Part shown: positions 53,601 through 62,122 of the stretch, in pieces
How the letters are laid out: each line of letters opens with the position of its first letter
Position numbering within the stretch: the stretch's first letter is position 1
Source of the DNA: GAS368 sp965227745
GTDB taxonomy: Bacteria; Verrucomicrobiota; Verrucomicrobiia; Opitutales; Opitutaceae
Direction: 5' to 3'
NCBI GenBank assembly: GCA_965227745.1
Contig: OZ245769.1
Location: forward strand, 6,200,001 to 6,264,000
DNA: 64,000 nt
The notes under the pieces: generated by a model
Database searches by the model: none
The model's input: only the letters and a program-made list of their open reading frames with translations
Told to the model about the DNA's origin: nothing
Translations under genes and position numbers: made by a program

Positions 53601-56099
53601 TCATTCGTCGCGGAGGGCGACGAGCGGGTCGATTTTGGCGGCGCGCCGGGCAGGGAGGTAGCTGGCGAGGAGGGCGACCGCGATGAGGACAGTCGAGCCA
53701 ACCACATAGACGAGCGGATCGGTGGGCTGAACGTTAAAAAGCAGGCTGGTCATGTAGCGGCTGAAGACGAAGGCCCCGATCAAGCCGAGCACGATACCGA
53801 GACCGCTTTTCCAGAGGCCCTGCTTCAGGATCAGGCCGATGATCTGGCCGCGCGAGGCACCGATGGCGCCGCGGATGCCGATCTCGCGGGTGCGCTGCGA
53901 GACATCGTAAGCGAGCACGCCGTAGATGCCGAGCGAGGACAGAAACAAAGCGAGTCCGGCAAAGGCGGCGAGGAGCAGCATGACCGCTCGGCGCGTGTCG
54001 AAAGATGCGCCGACGATTTTTTCGAGCGAGCCGGCGTCGTACATGAAGATCGTCGGATCGAGTTCGCGGAGCTTCGAGCGCAGCGCGGGGATAAGCTCCT
54101 CGGCGGAGCGGGTGGTGCGCAGGAAGACCGTCAGGCCGCCCGGCCGCGCGCCCTGCTGGATGACTTGGTAGATAAACGGATTGCCGCTCTTTTCCTCGAC
54201 GCCGTTGTGCGGGATGTCGCGTACCACGCCGATGATGGCGGGCCAGTCCTCGGGCTTTTCGGGGCGGTTACCAAAGGAGAAGCGTCCGCCCAGCGCGGAG
54301 CCCGTGGGGAAGAATTTTTTGGCGAAACTCTCGTCGACGACGAAGACGCGACGCTTGGGGTCGCGGTCGGCCTCCTCGAAGAAACGGCCCTCGATCAGTT
54401 TCAATCCCAACGCCTCGGCGTAGCCAGGGGAAACGAGGACGCGGAAGGCCCCGGGCTGCGGGGAGCCCGGGGGAAGTGTGTCATTCTCCAAGGTGAAGGC
54501 ATTGATGGATAGACCGCCTTGAAACGGTGTGGCACCAGCGAAGGAAGTGGACGTGACGCCGGGGACCTCGCGCAGGGTCTGCCCGAGGCGCTCCATGAAT
54601 TTATTGGCGACCTCGGCATTGGCGCGGTGCGCGGCAGGGATGACGATGCGCGCAGTCACGACACCTTTCGGGTTGAACCCAGGGTCGACGGCGAGGGCCT
54701 TGGCGAAACTATGGATGAGCAAGCCCGCGCCAGTGAGGAGCACGAGAGCGACGGCGACCTGGATGATGATGAGGAAGCTGCTCACTGCGCGGACGCCCGA
54801 CCCGGAGGACGTGCTGCGGGAGCTGCTTTGGATGGTCTCGGCGAGATTCGTGCGCAGGATCACGAGCACGGGGATGAGCCCGATGACGACGCCGATCACA
54901 ACCGTGAGCGCGATAGCGAAGCCGAGCACGCGGAGATCGAGGGTGGCGGGGAGCGACTGCGGGAGCATCTTCGCCAAGTAGTAATTGCTCGCGCGCAGCG
55001 AGGCCCAGGCGAGGAGGAGCCCGAGAATCGCGCCAAGCGACGTCATCAAGAGACTTTCCATGATGAGCTGGCGGGCGATGACGCGGCGGCTGGCGCCGAG
55101 CGCGGAGCGAATAGCGAGCTCGGACTGGCGGGCATTGGCGCGCGCGAGCTGGAGATTGGCGACATTGACGCAGCCGATGAGCAGGACGAAGGCGACGACA
55201 CCCTGCAGGAGAAATAGGGTGGGGCGGACGGGGGCGACGCGCTGCTCCTGCACGCCGCCGACATTCATCGTCATGCCGGAGCGCTCGACGAAGCTGCGCA
55301 CGCCCGGCGCCGAAGCATCGACGTAACGCTGCTCGAGGGCTTTGGCCTCGGCATCGGCTTGACCGACGGGCACACCCGGTTTGAGCCGCCCAAACAATTG
55401 CAGGCCGACGCCGTAGCGGCTCTGCGGATTTTCCTGCGTGGCGGGCCACGACATCGGGGTCACGTACTTCACGCGAGCGTCCCACGCTTCGAAGAGACGC
55501 GGCGCGACGCCGATGATCTTGTACATCTCACTGCCGAGGCGGACCTCTTTGCCGATGACGGCGGGATCTTCGGAGAACTGAGTAACCCAAAACGACTGCG
55601 TCAGGACTACGACCTTGTCGGCGCCTTGCTTGTTTTGCTCCTTGGTGAAGAATTCGCCGAGGAGAGGCTGGAGGCGGAGGATGGTAAATATATCCGCCGT
55701 GGCGCTGGCCATATCGAGCCGCACGGCGGACTGATCCTCGCCAAACATTTGCTGCGAAAACGACCACAGCGCGAGGGTCTCATAGGAGGTGGCGTTTTTC
55801 GAGTAGTCGAGGAAGATGGGGACATTGGCCGGCATCTTGTTGAGGCCGGCTTTGGTGGCGGAGCTATAGAGCTCGACGATCGGGGCCGGATCGTGAAACG
55901 GCAGCGGCTTGAGCAGCAGTGAATAGACCGTCGAGAAAATCGCGGTGGTCGCGCCGATGCAAAGCGCGAGCGTGAGCAGTGTCGTGGCGGACAGGCCCTT
56001 GCCCTTCCACATGAGCCGTAGCGCGTGACGCAGATCGCCGGAAATACCAGTGAAGAAGCCAGGGGAACCGGACTCAGACGAAGCGGATGGGGTCGGCAT
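53601..56099 (-). CDS. ADOP-type FtsX/MacB-like permease
   Basis: An 832-residue inner-membrane permease. An N-terminal helix (ATTLLTLALCIGATTAIFST) is followed by a large periplasmic MacB_PCD domain, three helices of an FtsX domain near residue 280-430 (FLLQGVVAFVLLIGCVNVAN, QLARANARQSELAIRSALGA), a second MacB_PCD domain, and a final FtsX domain (SSLGIYGVLAYDVSQRTREI, IGIRGAIGASRGQIIGLILK). This duplicated architecture defines the ADOP group known from Acidobacteria and Verrucomicrobia. It ends in the typical LVALRDE. No ABC ATPase is encoded next to it, so it must borrow one or work alone. Substrate is unknown. Confidence 0.93.
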   Translation of the reverse strand: MPTPSASSESGSPGFFTGISGDLRHALRLMWKGKGLSATTLLTLALCIGATTAIFSTVYSLLLKPLPFHDPAPIVELYSSATKAGLNKMPANVPIFLDYSKNATSYETLALWSFSQQMFGEDQSAVRLDMASATADIFTILRLQPLLGEFFTKEQNKQGADKVVVLTQSFWVTQFSEDPAVIGKEVRLGSEMYKIIGVAPRLFEAWDARVKYVTPMSWPATQENPQSRYGVGLQLFGRLKPGVPVGQADAEAKALEQRYVDASAPGVRSFVERSGMTMNVGGVQEQRVAPVRPTLFLLQGVVAFVLLIGCVNVANLQLARANARQSELAIRSALGASRRVIARQLIMESLLMTSLGAILGLLLAWASLRASNYYLAKMLPQSLPATLDLRVLGFAIALTVVIGVVIGLIPVLVILRTNLAETIQSSSRSTSSGSGVRAVSSFLIIIQVAVALVLLTGAGLLIHSFAKALAVDPGFNPKGVVTARIVIPAAHRANAEVANKFMERLGQTLREVPGVTSTSFAGATPFQGGLSINAFTLENDTLPPGSPQPGAFRVLVSPGYAEALGLKLIEGRFFEEADRDPKRRVFVVDESFAKKFFPTGSALGGRFSFGNRPEKPEDWPAIIGVVRDIPHNGVEEKSGNPFIYQVIQQGARPGGLTVFLRTTRSAEELIPALRSKLRELDPTIFMYDAGSLEKIVGASFDTRRAVMLLLAAFAGLALFLSSLGIYGVLAYDVSQRTREIGIRGAIGASRGQIIGLILKQGLWKSGLGIVLGLIGAFVFSRYMTSLLFNVQPTDPLVYVVGSTVLIAVALLASYLPARRAAKIDPLVALRDE

Positions 56100-56187
56100 G
56101 GATGGGATGCCGAGGCCTCGGAAGCGAGCTGCGGCATCACCTATAACCCGGATGGCCGGGAAAGGTTACAGGCTGACAGTGGAGTGG

Positions 56188-56640
56188 CTACAACGAGCCT
56201 CGCACCACCACGCCATTTTTGAAGATGATGTCCTGATCTTCGTCCTCGTTGCGCGAGCTGCCGCGGCCGCGACCGCCGCCCATGCCGCCGGTGCTGACAC
56301 CCACGCCGCCGATATTCGTGCCGACGGAGACGTTAGGAAGAATCGACGGCATTTTCCCGGACGATTTCTTGTAGACCCAGACCTCCTCCGTGCTGCCATC
56401 TTTGCCCGAGCGCGAGGTGATCTCGGTGGGTTTCCCGAGCGCCATTTCGACCTGCTCGGTAGTCATGCCGTTGATGGCCTTGCCGTTGTAGACGGCCTGC
56501 TGCACGTCGACCGGCCACGATTCGTACACGGCGCGATTGGAATCGATCCGGGAGATGGGGCGGTTGGAGCAGGCCGGCCCGAGGAAAATCCCAGCAGTCA
56601 AAAGGGCACAGACACAGACGAGCGAGAGGGTGGGGCGCAT
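56188..56640 (-). CDS. Small lipoprotein with SmpA/BamE-like segment
   Basis: A 150-residue exported lipoprotein. The signal peptide ends in a lipobox-like LGPAC with Cys near residue 24. The central KAINGMTTEQVEMALGKPTE resembles the helix-turn of SmpA/OmlA-type (BamE-like) domains, where G-M-T/S-x-x-x-V-x-x-x-L-G-x-P is the signature. The tail is Gly-rich (GGMGGGRGRGSSRNEDEDQD), then a short strand ending VVVRGSL. It lies 88 bases before the ADOP gene on the same strand. The function is unknown. Confidence 0.8.
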   Translation of the reverse strand: MRPTLSLVCVCALLTAGIFLGPACSNRPISRIDSNRAVYESWPVDVQQAVYNGKAINGMTTEQVEMALGKPTEITSRSGKDGSTEEVWVYKKSSGKMPSILPNVSVGTNIGGVGVSTGGMGGGRGRGSSRNEDEDQDIIFKNGVVVRGSL

Positions 56641-56810
56641 AGCGACGTAGACGCAGGCGGCGACATTTAGTTTGGGAAAACAGTTCCGCGTTTCCGCTCT
56701 ACCATTGGCATGCTCTTATCTCGCGTCAGGCCGTGCGGCGCGTCTGGGCTTAAGCCTCATTCGACTTATTGGTACGGCGGGCTCTCCGACGTGCCGGGGC
56801 GTGTGCCTGC

Positions 56811-56841
56811 AATAAAAAAGCCGCGGATCGCTCCGCGGCTT
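56811..56841 (-). terminator. Rho-independent terminator of sucD
   Basis: AAGCCGCGGA and TCCGCGGCTT form a perfect 10-bp stem around a 4-base loop, followed by TTTTATT on the minus strand, about 27 bases after the sucD stop. Confidence 0.95.
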
Positions 56842-56867
56842 CAGACTTCGCTCGGTGGGTCAGCGAC

Positions 56868-57791
56868 TTAGCTGAGCGTCACGCCCTTCGCCTTGGCGGC
56901 GCGCAGGAGGGCGTCGGCCATGTCGGAGGGGGTGACGGCGACTTCGATGCCGCACTCCTTGAAGACGGCGATCTTAGCGGCGGCGGTGTCTTCCGCGCCA
57001 CCGACGATGGCGCCGGCGTGGCCCATGCGGCGGCCGGCAGGAGCGGTGGCACCCGCGATGAAGCCGGCGACCGGCTTCTTGCAGTTGTCCTTGATCCAGC
57101 GGGCGGCCTCGACTTCGGCGCTGCCGCCGATTTCGCCGATCATGATGATGCCGTGGGTCTCGGGGTCATCGTTGAACATCTTGATGACATCGAGGTGCGA
57201 GGTGCCATTGACCGGGTCGCCGCCGATGCCGACGCAGGTGGTCTGGCCGATGTTCTTCGAGGTGAGTTGGAAGACGGCCTCGTACGTGAGGGTACCGGAG
57301 CGGGAGACGACGCCGACGTGGCCCTTCTTGTGAATGTAGCCGGGGGCGATGCCGATGCGGCAGCCGCCGTGGGAATCCTTGCCGGTGCCGGGCGTGACGA
57401 GGCCGGGGCAATTCGGGCCGACGAGGCGGGTGGGTTTGCCCTGCATCGCGCGCTTCACGCGGATCATGTCTTTGACCGGGATGCCTTCGGTGATGGCGAC
57501 GACGAGGTCGAGGCCGGCGTCGACCCCCTCGAGGATGGCGTCACCCGCGAACGGCGGCGGCACGAAGACGGCGGAGACCGTCGCGCCCGTGGCCTTCACG
57601 GCGTCGGCGACAGAGTTGAAGATCGGCACCTTGTGCGAGCCGTGTTCGAAGAACTGGCCGCCCTTGCCGGGGGTGACGCCGGCGACGACGGCGGTGCCGT
57701 AATCGAGGGAGAGCTTGGCGTGGCGTCCGCCGAAATCGCCGGTGATGCCTTGGACGAGAATCTTCGTGGTGGGAGTGATCAGGATGGCCAT
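56868..57791 (-). CDS. sucD: Succinyl-CoA synthetase alpha subunit
   Basis: A 307-residue subunit of the TCA-cycle enzyme that converts succinyl-CoA to succinate with nucleotide phosphorylation. The N-terminus TTKILVQGITGDFGGRHAKL is the CoA-binding Rossmann start. GQTTCVGIGGDPVNGTSHLD is a hallmark. The phosphorylated His is H258 in RRMGHAGAIVGG. It is the last gene of the minus-strand group that begins with sucC, but three VOC genes and a repeat-rich spacer lie between the two subunits. A strong terminator follows. Confidence 0.97.
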   Translation of the reverse strand: MAILITPTTKILVQGITGDFGGRHAKLSLDYGTAVVAGVTPGKGGQFFEHGSHKVPIFNSVADAVKATGATVSAVFVPPPFAGDAILEGVDAGLDLVVAITEGIPVKDMIRVKRAMQGKPTRLVGPNCPGLVTPGTGKDSHGGCRIGIAPGYIHKKGHVGVVSRSGTLTYEAVFQLTSKNIGQTTCVGIGGDPVNGTSHLDVIKMFNDDPETHGIIMIGEIGGSAEVEAARWIKDNCKKPVAGFIAGATAPAGRRMGHAGAIVGGAEDTAAAKIAVFKECGIEVAVTPSDMADALLRAAKAKGVTLS

Positions 57792-57819
57792 TGTAGGAAA
57801 GAGAGAGAGGGAGAGGGGA

Positions 57820-57946
57820 AGCTGAGAGCTTAGAGCTGAGAGGCTAGAGCCAGAGGTCGAAAACTGCTGGTGGAGTTAAAAGTAAGGGGAAAATGCGTGA
57901 GGGATTGGTTGCTGGCTCTCAGCTCTGAGCTCTTAGCTCTCGGCTT
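57820..57946. repeat. Intergenic inverted repeat, AGCTGAGAGC type
   Basis: Left arm 57820-57853 (begins AGCTGAGAGCTTAGAGCTGA) and right arm 57912-57946 (contains CTCTCAGCTCTGAGCTCTTA) are largely complementary and fill the gap between the VOC genes and sucD. The words match the element at 44158-44268. Confidence 0.75.
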
Positions 57947-57960
57947 CGGGCCCGTCAGCG

Positions 57961-58338
57961 TCAGCCCCGCGCCTTACGCTTATGGATGAGGATGGTGTTA
58001 CCGTCAGGGTCGTTGATGATGGCGAGGAAGCAGCCGGGTGTTTCGAACGGCTCCATCTTGAAGGCCACGTTATGCGAGCGGAGGTGAGCAATGGACGCCT
58101 CAAAGTCGCCGACCTCGAGGGCGACGGAGCAGCCATCCGAGCTGGGCTTGAACTGCGGCGAGCAGCCGATGCTGATCGTGCCGGAGCCTATGTCGTACTC
58201 GCCCCACTGCATGCCACCGGGCGCGCCGTAGATCATCGTGCTCTTCAGGCCGAGCACACCCTCGTAGAATTTCCGCGCGCGCTCGAAGTCGGTGACCGGA
58301 TAGCACGAGAAGGCGATTTCTTTGACGTCGACGCTCAT
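57961..58338 (-). CDS. VOC-superfamily (glyoxalase-like) protein, third in tandem
   Basis: A 125-residue protein of the vicinal-oxygen-chelate fold. It starts MSVDVKEIAFSCYPVTDFER and shows ARKFYEGVLGLKSTMIYGAP, then ends FLAIINDPDGNTILIHKRKA, the usual VOC beginning and end. The ATG at 58338 overlaps the stop of the previous VOC gene by four bases. Metal ligands cannot be fixed with confidence; the first-strand His common in glyoxalase I is absent. The substrate is unknown. It is one of three related copies transcribed between sucC and sucD. Confidence 0.9.
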   Translation of the reverse strand: MSVDVKEIAFSCYPVTDFERARKFYEGVLGLKSTMIYGAPGGMQWGEYDIGSGTISIGCSPQFKPSSDGCSVALEVGDFEASIAHLRSHNVAFKMEPFETPGCFLAIINDPDGNTILIHKRKARG

Positions 58339-58709
58339 GGGGTGGGGGCGGTCTTGAGTTGATGCAGGGTGATCTCGTTGCCGTCGGGGTCCTGCACGAT
58401 GAACATCCGGCACGGGCGAAAATCCTGAATCTCGCAGGAGAGCGTATAGCCCGCGGCCTTGGTCGCGGCGAGGGCGGCATCGAGGTCGACGACCTCCAGC
58501 GCGAGCGCCGAGGCGGGTTTGCCGGGCATCGCATTCGAAATGGCGAGCGCCTGGCCGGCGACGTCGTACTCGATCCACCATTGGCCGGGAGAAAACTCGA
58601 CCTGCAGGCCCGTCTTGAGGCCGAGGTACCCCTCGTAAAACGCGCGCGCCTTGGCTATATCCGTCACGGGATAATAGACAAACGCGAAGCTTTTGACTTG
58701 GACGCTCAT
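58335..58709 (-). CDS. VOC-superfamily (glyoxalase-like) protein, second in tandem
   Basis: A 124-residue VOC-fold protein, starting MSVQVKSFAFVYYPVTDIAK with ARAFYEGYLGLKTGLQVEFS and ending MFIVQDPDGNEITLHQLKTA. The start at 58709 overlaps the previous gene's stop by four bases (ATGA), and its own stop overlaps the next start in the same way. Sequence similarity to both neighbours shows that the three genes arose by duplication. No partner enzyme specific to this copy can be named. Confidence 0.9.
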   Translation of the reverse strand: MSVQVKSFAFVYYPVTDIAKARAFYEGYLGLKTGLQVEFSPGQWWIEYDVAGQALAISNAMPGKPASALALEVVDLDAALAATKAAGYTLSCEIQDFRPCRMFIVQDPDGNEITLHQLKTAPTP

Positions 58710-59098
58710 GGGGTGGTGCCAGTGGGGAACGCCTTGAGCTTGTGAATCGCGAGGCAATTGCCGTCGGGGTCAAACACCGTCGCCATCCGACAGACGGGGC
58801 TCTCCCACGGCTCAGTCTGAAAAGCGACGTTCTGCGACTTGAGCCAGCGCACCGCTTCATCGAAATCGGCGACTTCCACCGCCACGGCCGCGCCGTGCTT
58901 GGTGGGCTGCCAATTGACATCCGTCATATCGGTGATGCCGATGGTACCGGCGCCGATGTTGTACTCCACCCACTGCTTCTCGTCCTTGGCAAAGGTCTTG
59001 GCCGGGACGAGACCGAGCGTGGATTCATAAAAAATCCGCGAGCGCCCGGCGTTTTTCACCGGGTAAACCGTGTAGGCAATTTCGCGGATTTGGATCAT
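58706..59098 (-). CDS. VOC-superfamily (glyoxalase-like) protein, first in tandem
   Basis: A 130-residue VOC-fold protein beginning MIQIREIAYTVYPVKNAGRS, with RIFYESTLGLVPAKTFAKDE and the closing MATVFDPDGNCLAIHKLKAF. It heads the block of three coupled VOC genes. A purine-rich GGAGGA-type sequence lies a few bases before the ATG at 59098, so ribosomes probably load here and pass through the overlaps. It lies 147 bases after sucC, across an inverted-repeat spacer. Confidence 0.9.
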   Translation of the reverse strand: MIQIREIAYTVYPVKNAGRSRIFYESTLGLVPAKTFAKDEKQWVEYNIGAGTIGITDMTDVNWQPTKHGAAVAVEVADFDEAVRWLKSQNVAFQTEPWESPVCRMATVFDPDGNCLAIHKLKAFPTGTTP

Positions 59099-59106
59099 GA
59101 AGGAGG

Positions 59107-59238
59107 AGTTGAGAGTTGAGGGATGAGAGTTGAGAGAGCTGAAGATATCGGGAGCGAAGATTTGTGAGTATTCGAATGCGGGTGGTTTGGTGGTCTTCCG
59201 GTTCGATCTCTCAACTCTCAGATCTTAACTCTCAACTT
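59107..59238. repeat. Intergenic inverted repeat, AGTTGAGAG type
   Basis: The left arm (59107-59136, AGTTGAGAGTTGAGGGATGA...) and right arm (59208-59238, CTCTCAACTCTCAGATCTTA...) are largely complementary. The element occupies nearly the whole spacer between sucC and the VOC block. Confidence 0.75.
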
Positions 59239-59245
59239 TTTCCCC

Positions 59246-60427
59246 TCAGGCGACGAGCTTGACGATCTTCTGCGCGGCGTCGGCCATCGTGTCGCCGGAG
59301 ACGAGCTTGAGGCCCGAGGCGGCGAGGGTTGCTTTGCCGGCGGCGACGTTGTTGCCCTCGAGGCGGACGACCAGCGGGAGCTGGAGGCCGACTTCCTTGA
59401 CGGCTTCGACGATGCCGGTGGCGATCACGTTGCAGTCCATGATGCCGCCGAAGATGTTAACGAGGATGCCCTTCACGTTCTTGTCGCCGAGGATGATCTT
59501 AAAGGCCGCGATTACTTGGTCCTTTGAAGCGCCGCCGCCGACGTCGAGGAAGTTGGCCGGCGTGCCGCCGAAGTGCTGGATGATATCCATCGTGCTCATC
59601 GCGAGGCCCGCGCCGTTGACGAGGCAGGCGATATTGCCATCGAGGGCGATGTAGCTGAGCGAGTACTTGGAGGCCTCGATTTCCTTCGGGTCTTCCTCGT
59701 TGAGGTCGCGGAGGGCGACGATCTCGGGGTGACGGTAGAGGGCATTGGAGTCGAACGACACCTTCGCATCGAGCGCGAGCACATCGCCGGTGGGCGTGGT
59801 GATGAGGGGATTGACCTCGATCATCGCGGCATCCGTCTCCCAGAACATCGTGTAGAGATTGCGGATGAGCTTCGCGGCATTCTTCGCCTCATTACCGGCG
59901 AGGCCGAGCTTGGCGATGAGATCGCGGACTTGGAAATCGGCGACACCGTAGGCCGGATCGATGACGACCTTGTGAATCTTCTCCGGGGTGTCGTGGGCGA
60001 CTTTCTCGATTTCGACGCCGCCCTCGGTGGAGGCGACGATGACGGGCTTGGAAGCCGCGCGGTCGAGGAGGATGGCGAGGTAATACTCCTTCTTGATGTC
60101 GCTCGCGACGGTGAAGTAGACGGTCTGCACCTTGCGGCCCGCGGGGCCGGTCTGGATGGTGACCAAGGTGTTGTTGATCATCTTGCCCGCGATCTCCTTG
60201 GCGTCGGCCTTGGTCTTGCAGAATTTCACGCCGCCCTTGAAGCCGTCGGTGAACGTGCCCTTGCCGCGGCCGCCCGCGTGGATCTGGGACTTCACCATGG
60301 TCGGGCCCTCGGGGAGCGAGGCGAGCGCGGTGTCGAATTCCGCGGCGGATTTAGCGGACGCGCCCTTGGGGACGGGAACGCCGAATTTCTCGAAGAGCGC
60401 CTTGGCCTGATACTCGTGGATGTTCAT
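59246..60427 (-). CDS. sucC: Succinyl-CoA synthetase beta subunit
   Basis: A 393-residue ATP-grasp subunit of succinyl-CoA synthetase. MNIHEYQAKALFEKFGVPVP is the canonical start; KSQIHAGGRGKGTFTDGFKG binds nucleotide; AMIEVNPLITTPTGDVLALD and NFLDVGGGASKDQVIAAFKI are hallmark ATP-grasp and alpha-contact motifs; VNIFGGIMDCNVIATGIVEA closes the succinate site. Length is normal. A strong terminator of the upstream flotillin gene at 60488-60522 suggests that sucC starts its own transcript, which continues through the VOC genes to sucD. Confidence 0.97.
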   Translation of the reverse strand: MNIHEYQAKALFEKFGVPVPKGASAKSAAEFDTALASLPEGPTMVKSQIHAGGRGKGTFTDGFKGGVKFCKTKADAKEIAGKMINNTLVTIQTGPAGRKVQTVYFTVASDIKKEYYLAILLDRAASKPVIVASTEGGVEIEKVAHDTPEKIHKVVIDPAYGVADFQVRDLIAKLGLAGNEAKNAAKLIRNLYTMFWETDAAMIEVNPLITTPTGDVLALDAKVSFDSNALYRHPEIVALRDLNEEDPKEIEASKYSLSYIALDGNIACLVNGAGLAMSTMDIIQHFGGTPANFLDVGGGASKDQVIAAFKIILGDKNVKGILVNIFGGIMDCNVIATGIVEAVKEVGLQLPLVVRLEGNNVAAGKATLAASGLKLVSGDTMADAAQKIVKLVA

Positions 60428-60487
60428 TTGAAAATAGAAAGGGAGGGGGAAGTGGGAGTAAGTCAGAAGCGGGGCGGGGGACGCACG

Positions 60488-60522
60488 AAAAAAAGAAGGC
60501 CGGAACGCGAAGTTCCGGCCTT
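60488..60522 (-). terminator. Rho-independent terminator of the flotillin gene
   Basis: AAGGCCGGAAC and GTTCCGGCCTT form a perfect 11-bp stem around a 5-base loop, followed by a C and seven T residues on the minus strand. Confidence 0.95.
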
Positions 60523-60567
60523 GAGGGGACCTTGAAAGGCGGGCTAATGCGCCGCCTGCGCAGCGGC

Positions 60568-62088
60568 TTAGGGTTCTTTTTTGTCCAAGGCGTTTTTCAG
60601 CATCGGCACCTGCTCGATCAGTTTCTCGAGCTTGACCCCAGTTAGGGCTTCGAGGACGGGCGGGAGCTGGCTCATGATGGTGGTGACATCGCCCGTGAGC
60701 TTGCTGGCGCCGCCGCCCGGGCCACTGCCGGCGTTGATGATAACCATCTTTTCCGTCTTCGCGAGCGGGGCCGAGATCTGACCGGCAATCTGAGGCAGCG
60801 CTTCGACGATGAGCTGGATAATGGCGGCTTGATTGTATTCCTGGAACGACTCGGCCTTCTTCTTCATCGCCTCGGCGGTCGCGAGACCCTGCGCCTCGAT
60901 GACGGCCGCCTCGGCGAGACCGCGAGCCTTGTTGGCGTCGGCTTCGGCGGTACCGGTGGCCTTGACGACTTCGGCCTGAGCGAAGCCCGTGGCTCTGGCC
61001 GCGGCGGCGGCGCCGGTGGCTTCGGCTTCGAGTTGGAATTTGCGCGCGGTGGCGAGGGTCTCGACCTTGTAACGCTCGGCATCGGCGGGCTTTTGGACAT
61101 TCGCCTCGAGTTCGCGCTGCTTGCGGCGGATCTCCTGCTCCTGCAGCTCAATCTGCTTCTGCTTCTCGATGATGCTGACCTGCACCTCCTCGGCTTTGAC
61201 GAGCTGGTTGGTCTTGAATTTCTGGAGGTCGTAGGCGAGTTCGGATTCCGCCTTTTTCTGGTTCACCGAAGCGTTGTAGCCCGCGAGGTTCATTTCGTAG
61301 TCGCGCTTGGCCTCGGCGATTTTGGAGTCGGCGGCAAACTTCGCCTCCTGGCCGGCCTGCGAAGCCTGCGCCGTGCGGATGGCGGCATCGCGGTCGGCCT
61401 CGGCCTGCGCGATCTGGGCATCGCGCTTCACCTGCGCGATGCGGGGTTTGCCCAAGGCGTCGAGGTAGCCCTGAGTGTCGCGAATATCACGAATCGTGAA
61501 GCTCACGATGGTCAGGCCCATGTTGGCCATGTCGCCGGCGGCGACTTCCTGGACCTTTGACGCGAAGGCGTCACGATTCTGGTAGATTTCCTCGACCGTC
61601 ATCGTGCCAAGGATGGCGCGGAGGTGACCCTCGAGCGTTTGCATCGCGATGCTCTTGATCTCCTCGGTGCCCTTGCTGAGGAACTGCTCGGAGGCAGTGG
61701 CGATGGAGACGTCGTCGCCCTTGACCTTGATCTGCGCGACGCCGTCGACCTTCACCGGCACGCCCTTGCTCGTATAAACCTCGGGCGTCTGCACGTCGAT
61801 GGTGAGCAGCTCGAGCGAGAGCACGTCGGCCTTTTCGACGACGGGGATGATAAAGGTACCGCCGCCCTTCACGACGCGGAAGCCGCGCGTAGTCACGCGG
61901 CCGTCGGCACCCGCGACGCGGTGTTGCCGGCCGGAGACGATGAGCACCTCGTTGGGGCCGACCTTCGTGTAGCGACTGGCCCACACCATGACGAAGAAAA
62001 ATACGACGAGAACGACACCGACACTCGCGATAGCGATGAGGCCAAAGCCTCCGATGTTGAGCTCAGCGAGGAGAAGCGGGATATGCAT
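60568..62088 (-). CDS. Flotillin-like SPFH/band 7 protein (FloT/YqiK type)
   Basis: A 506-residue membrane-scaffold protein. A single N-terminal helix (GFGLIAIASVGVVLVVFFFV) is followed by the SPFH domain (residues about 40-220; EVLIVSGRQHRVAGADGRVT, VDVQ-like TIDVQTPEVYTSKGVPVKVD). A long flotillin coiled coil rich in Glu-Ala follows (EAEATGAAAAARATGFAQAE and others, residues 220-430), and then a Gly-rich C-terminus (NAGSGPGGGASKLTGDVTTI). Flotillins cluster in membrane microdomains and are usually encoded next to an NfeD-type protein. Here the upstream gene, 34 bases away, supplies the NfeD-like domain fused to a sigma factor. Confidence 0.95.
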   Translation of the reverse strand: MHIPLLLAELNIGGFGLIAIASVGVVLVVFFFVMVWASRYTKVGPNEVLIVSGRQHRVAGADGRVTTRGFRVVKGGGTFIIPVVEKADVLSLELLTIDVQTPEVYTSKGVPVKVDGVAQIKVKGDDVSIATASEQFLSKGTEEIKSIAMQTLEGHLRAILGTMTVEEIYQNRDAFASKVQEVAAGDMANMGLTIVSFTIRDIRDTQGYLDALGKPRIAQVKRDAQIAQAEADRDAAIRTAQASQAGQEAKFAADSKIAEAKRDYEMNLAGYNASVNQKKAESELAYDLQKFKTNQLVKAEEVQVSIIEKQKQIELQEQEIRRKQRELEANVQKPADAERYKVETLATARKFQLEAEATGAAAAARATGFAQAEVVKATGTAEADANKARGLAEAAVIEAQGLATAEAMKKKAESFQEYNQAAIIQLIVEALPQIAGQISAPLAKTEKMVIINAGSGPGGGASKLTGDVTTIMSQLPPVLEALTGVKLEKLIEQVPMLKNALDKKEP

Positions 62089-62122
62089 TGTAGGGTTGGG
62101 TTGAAGGGAAAGTCTGAGAGAC

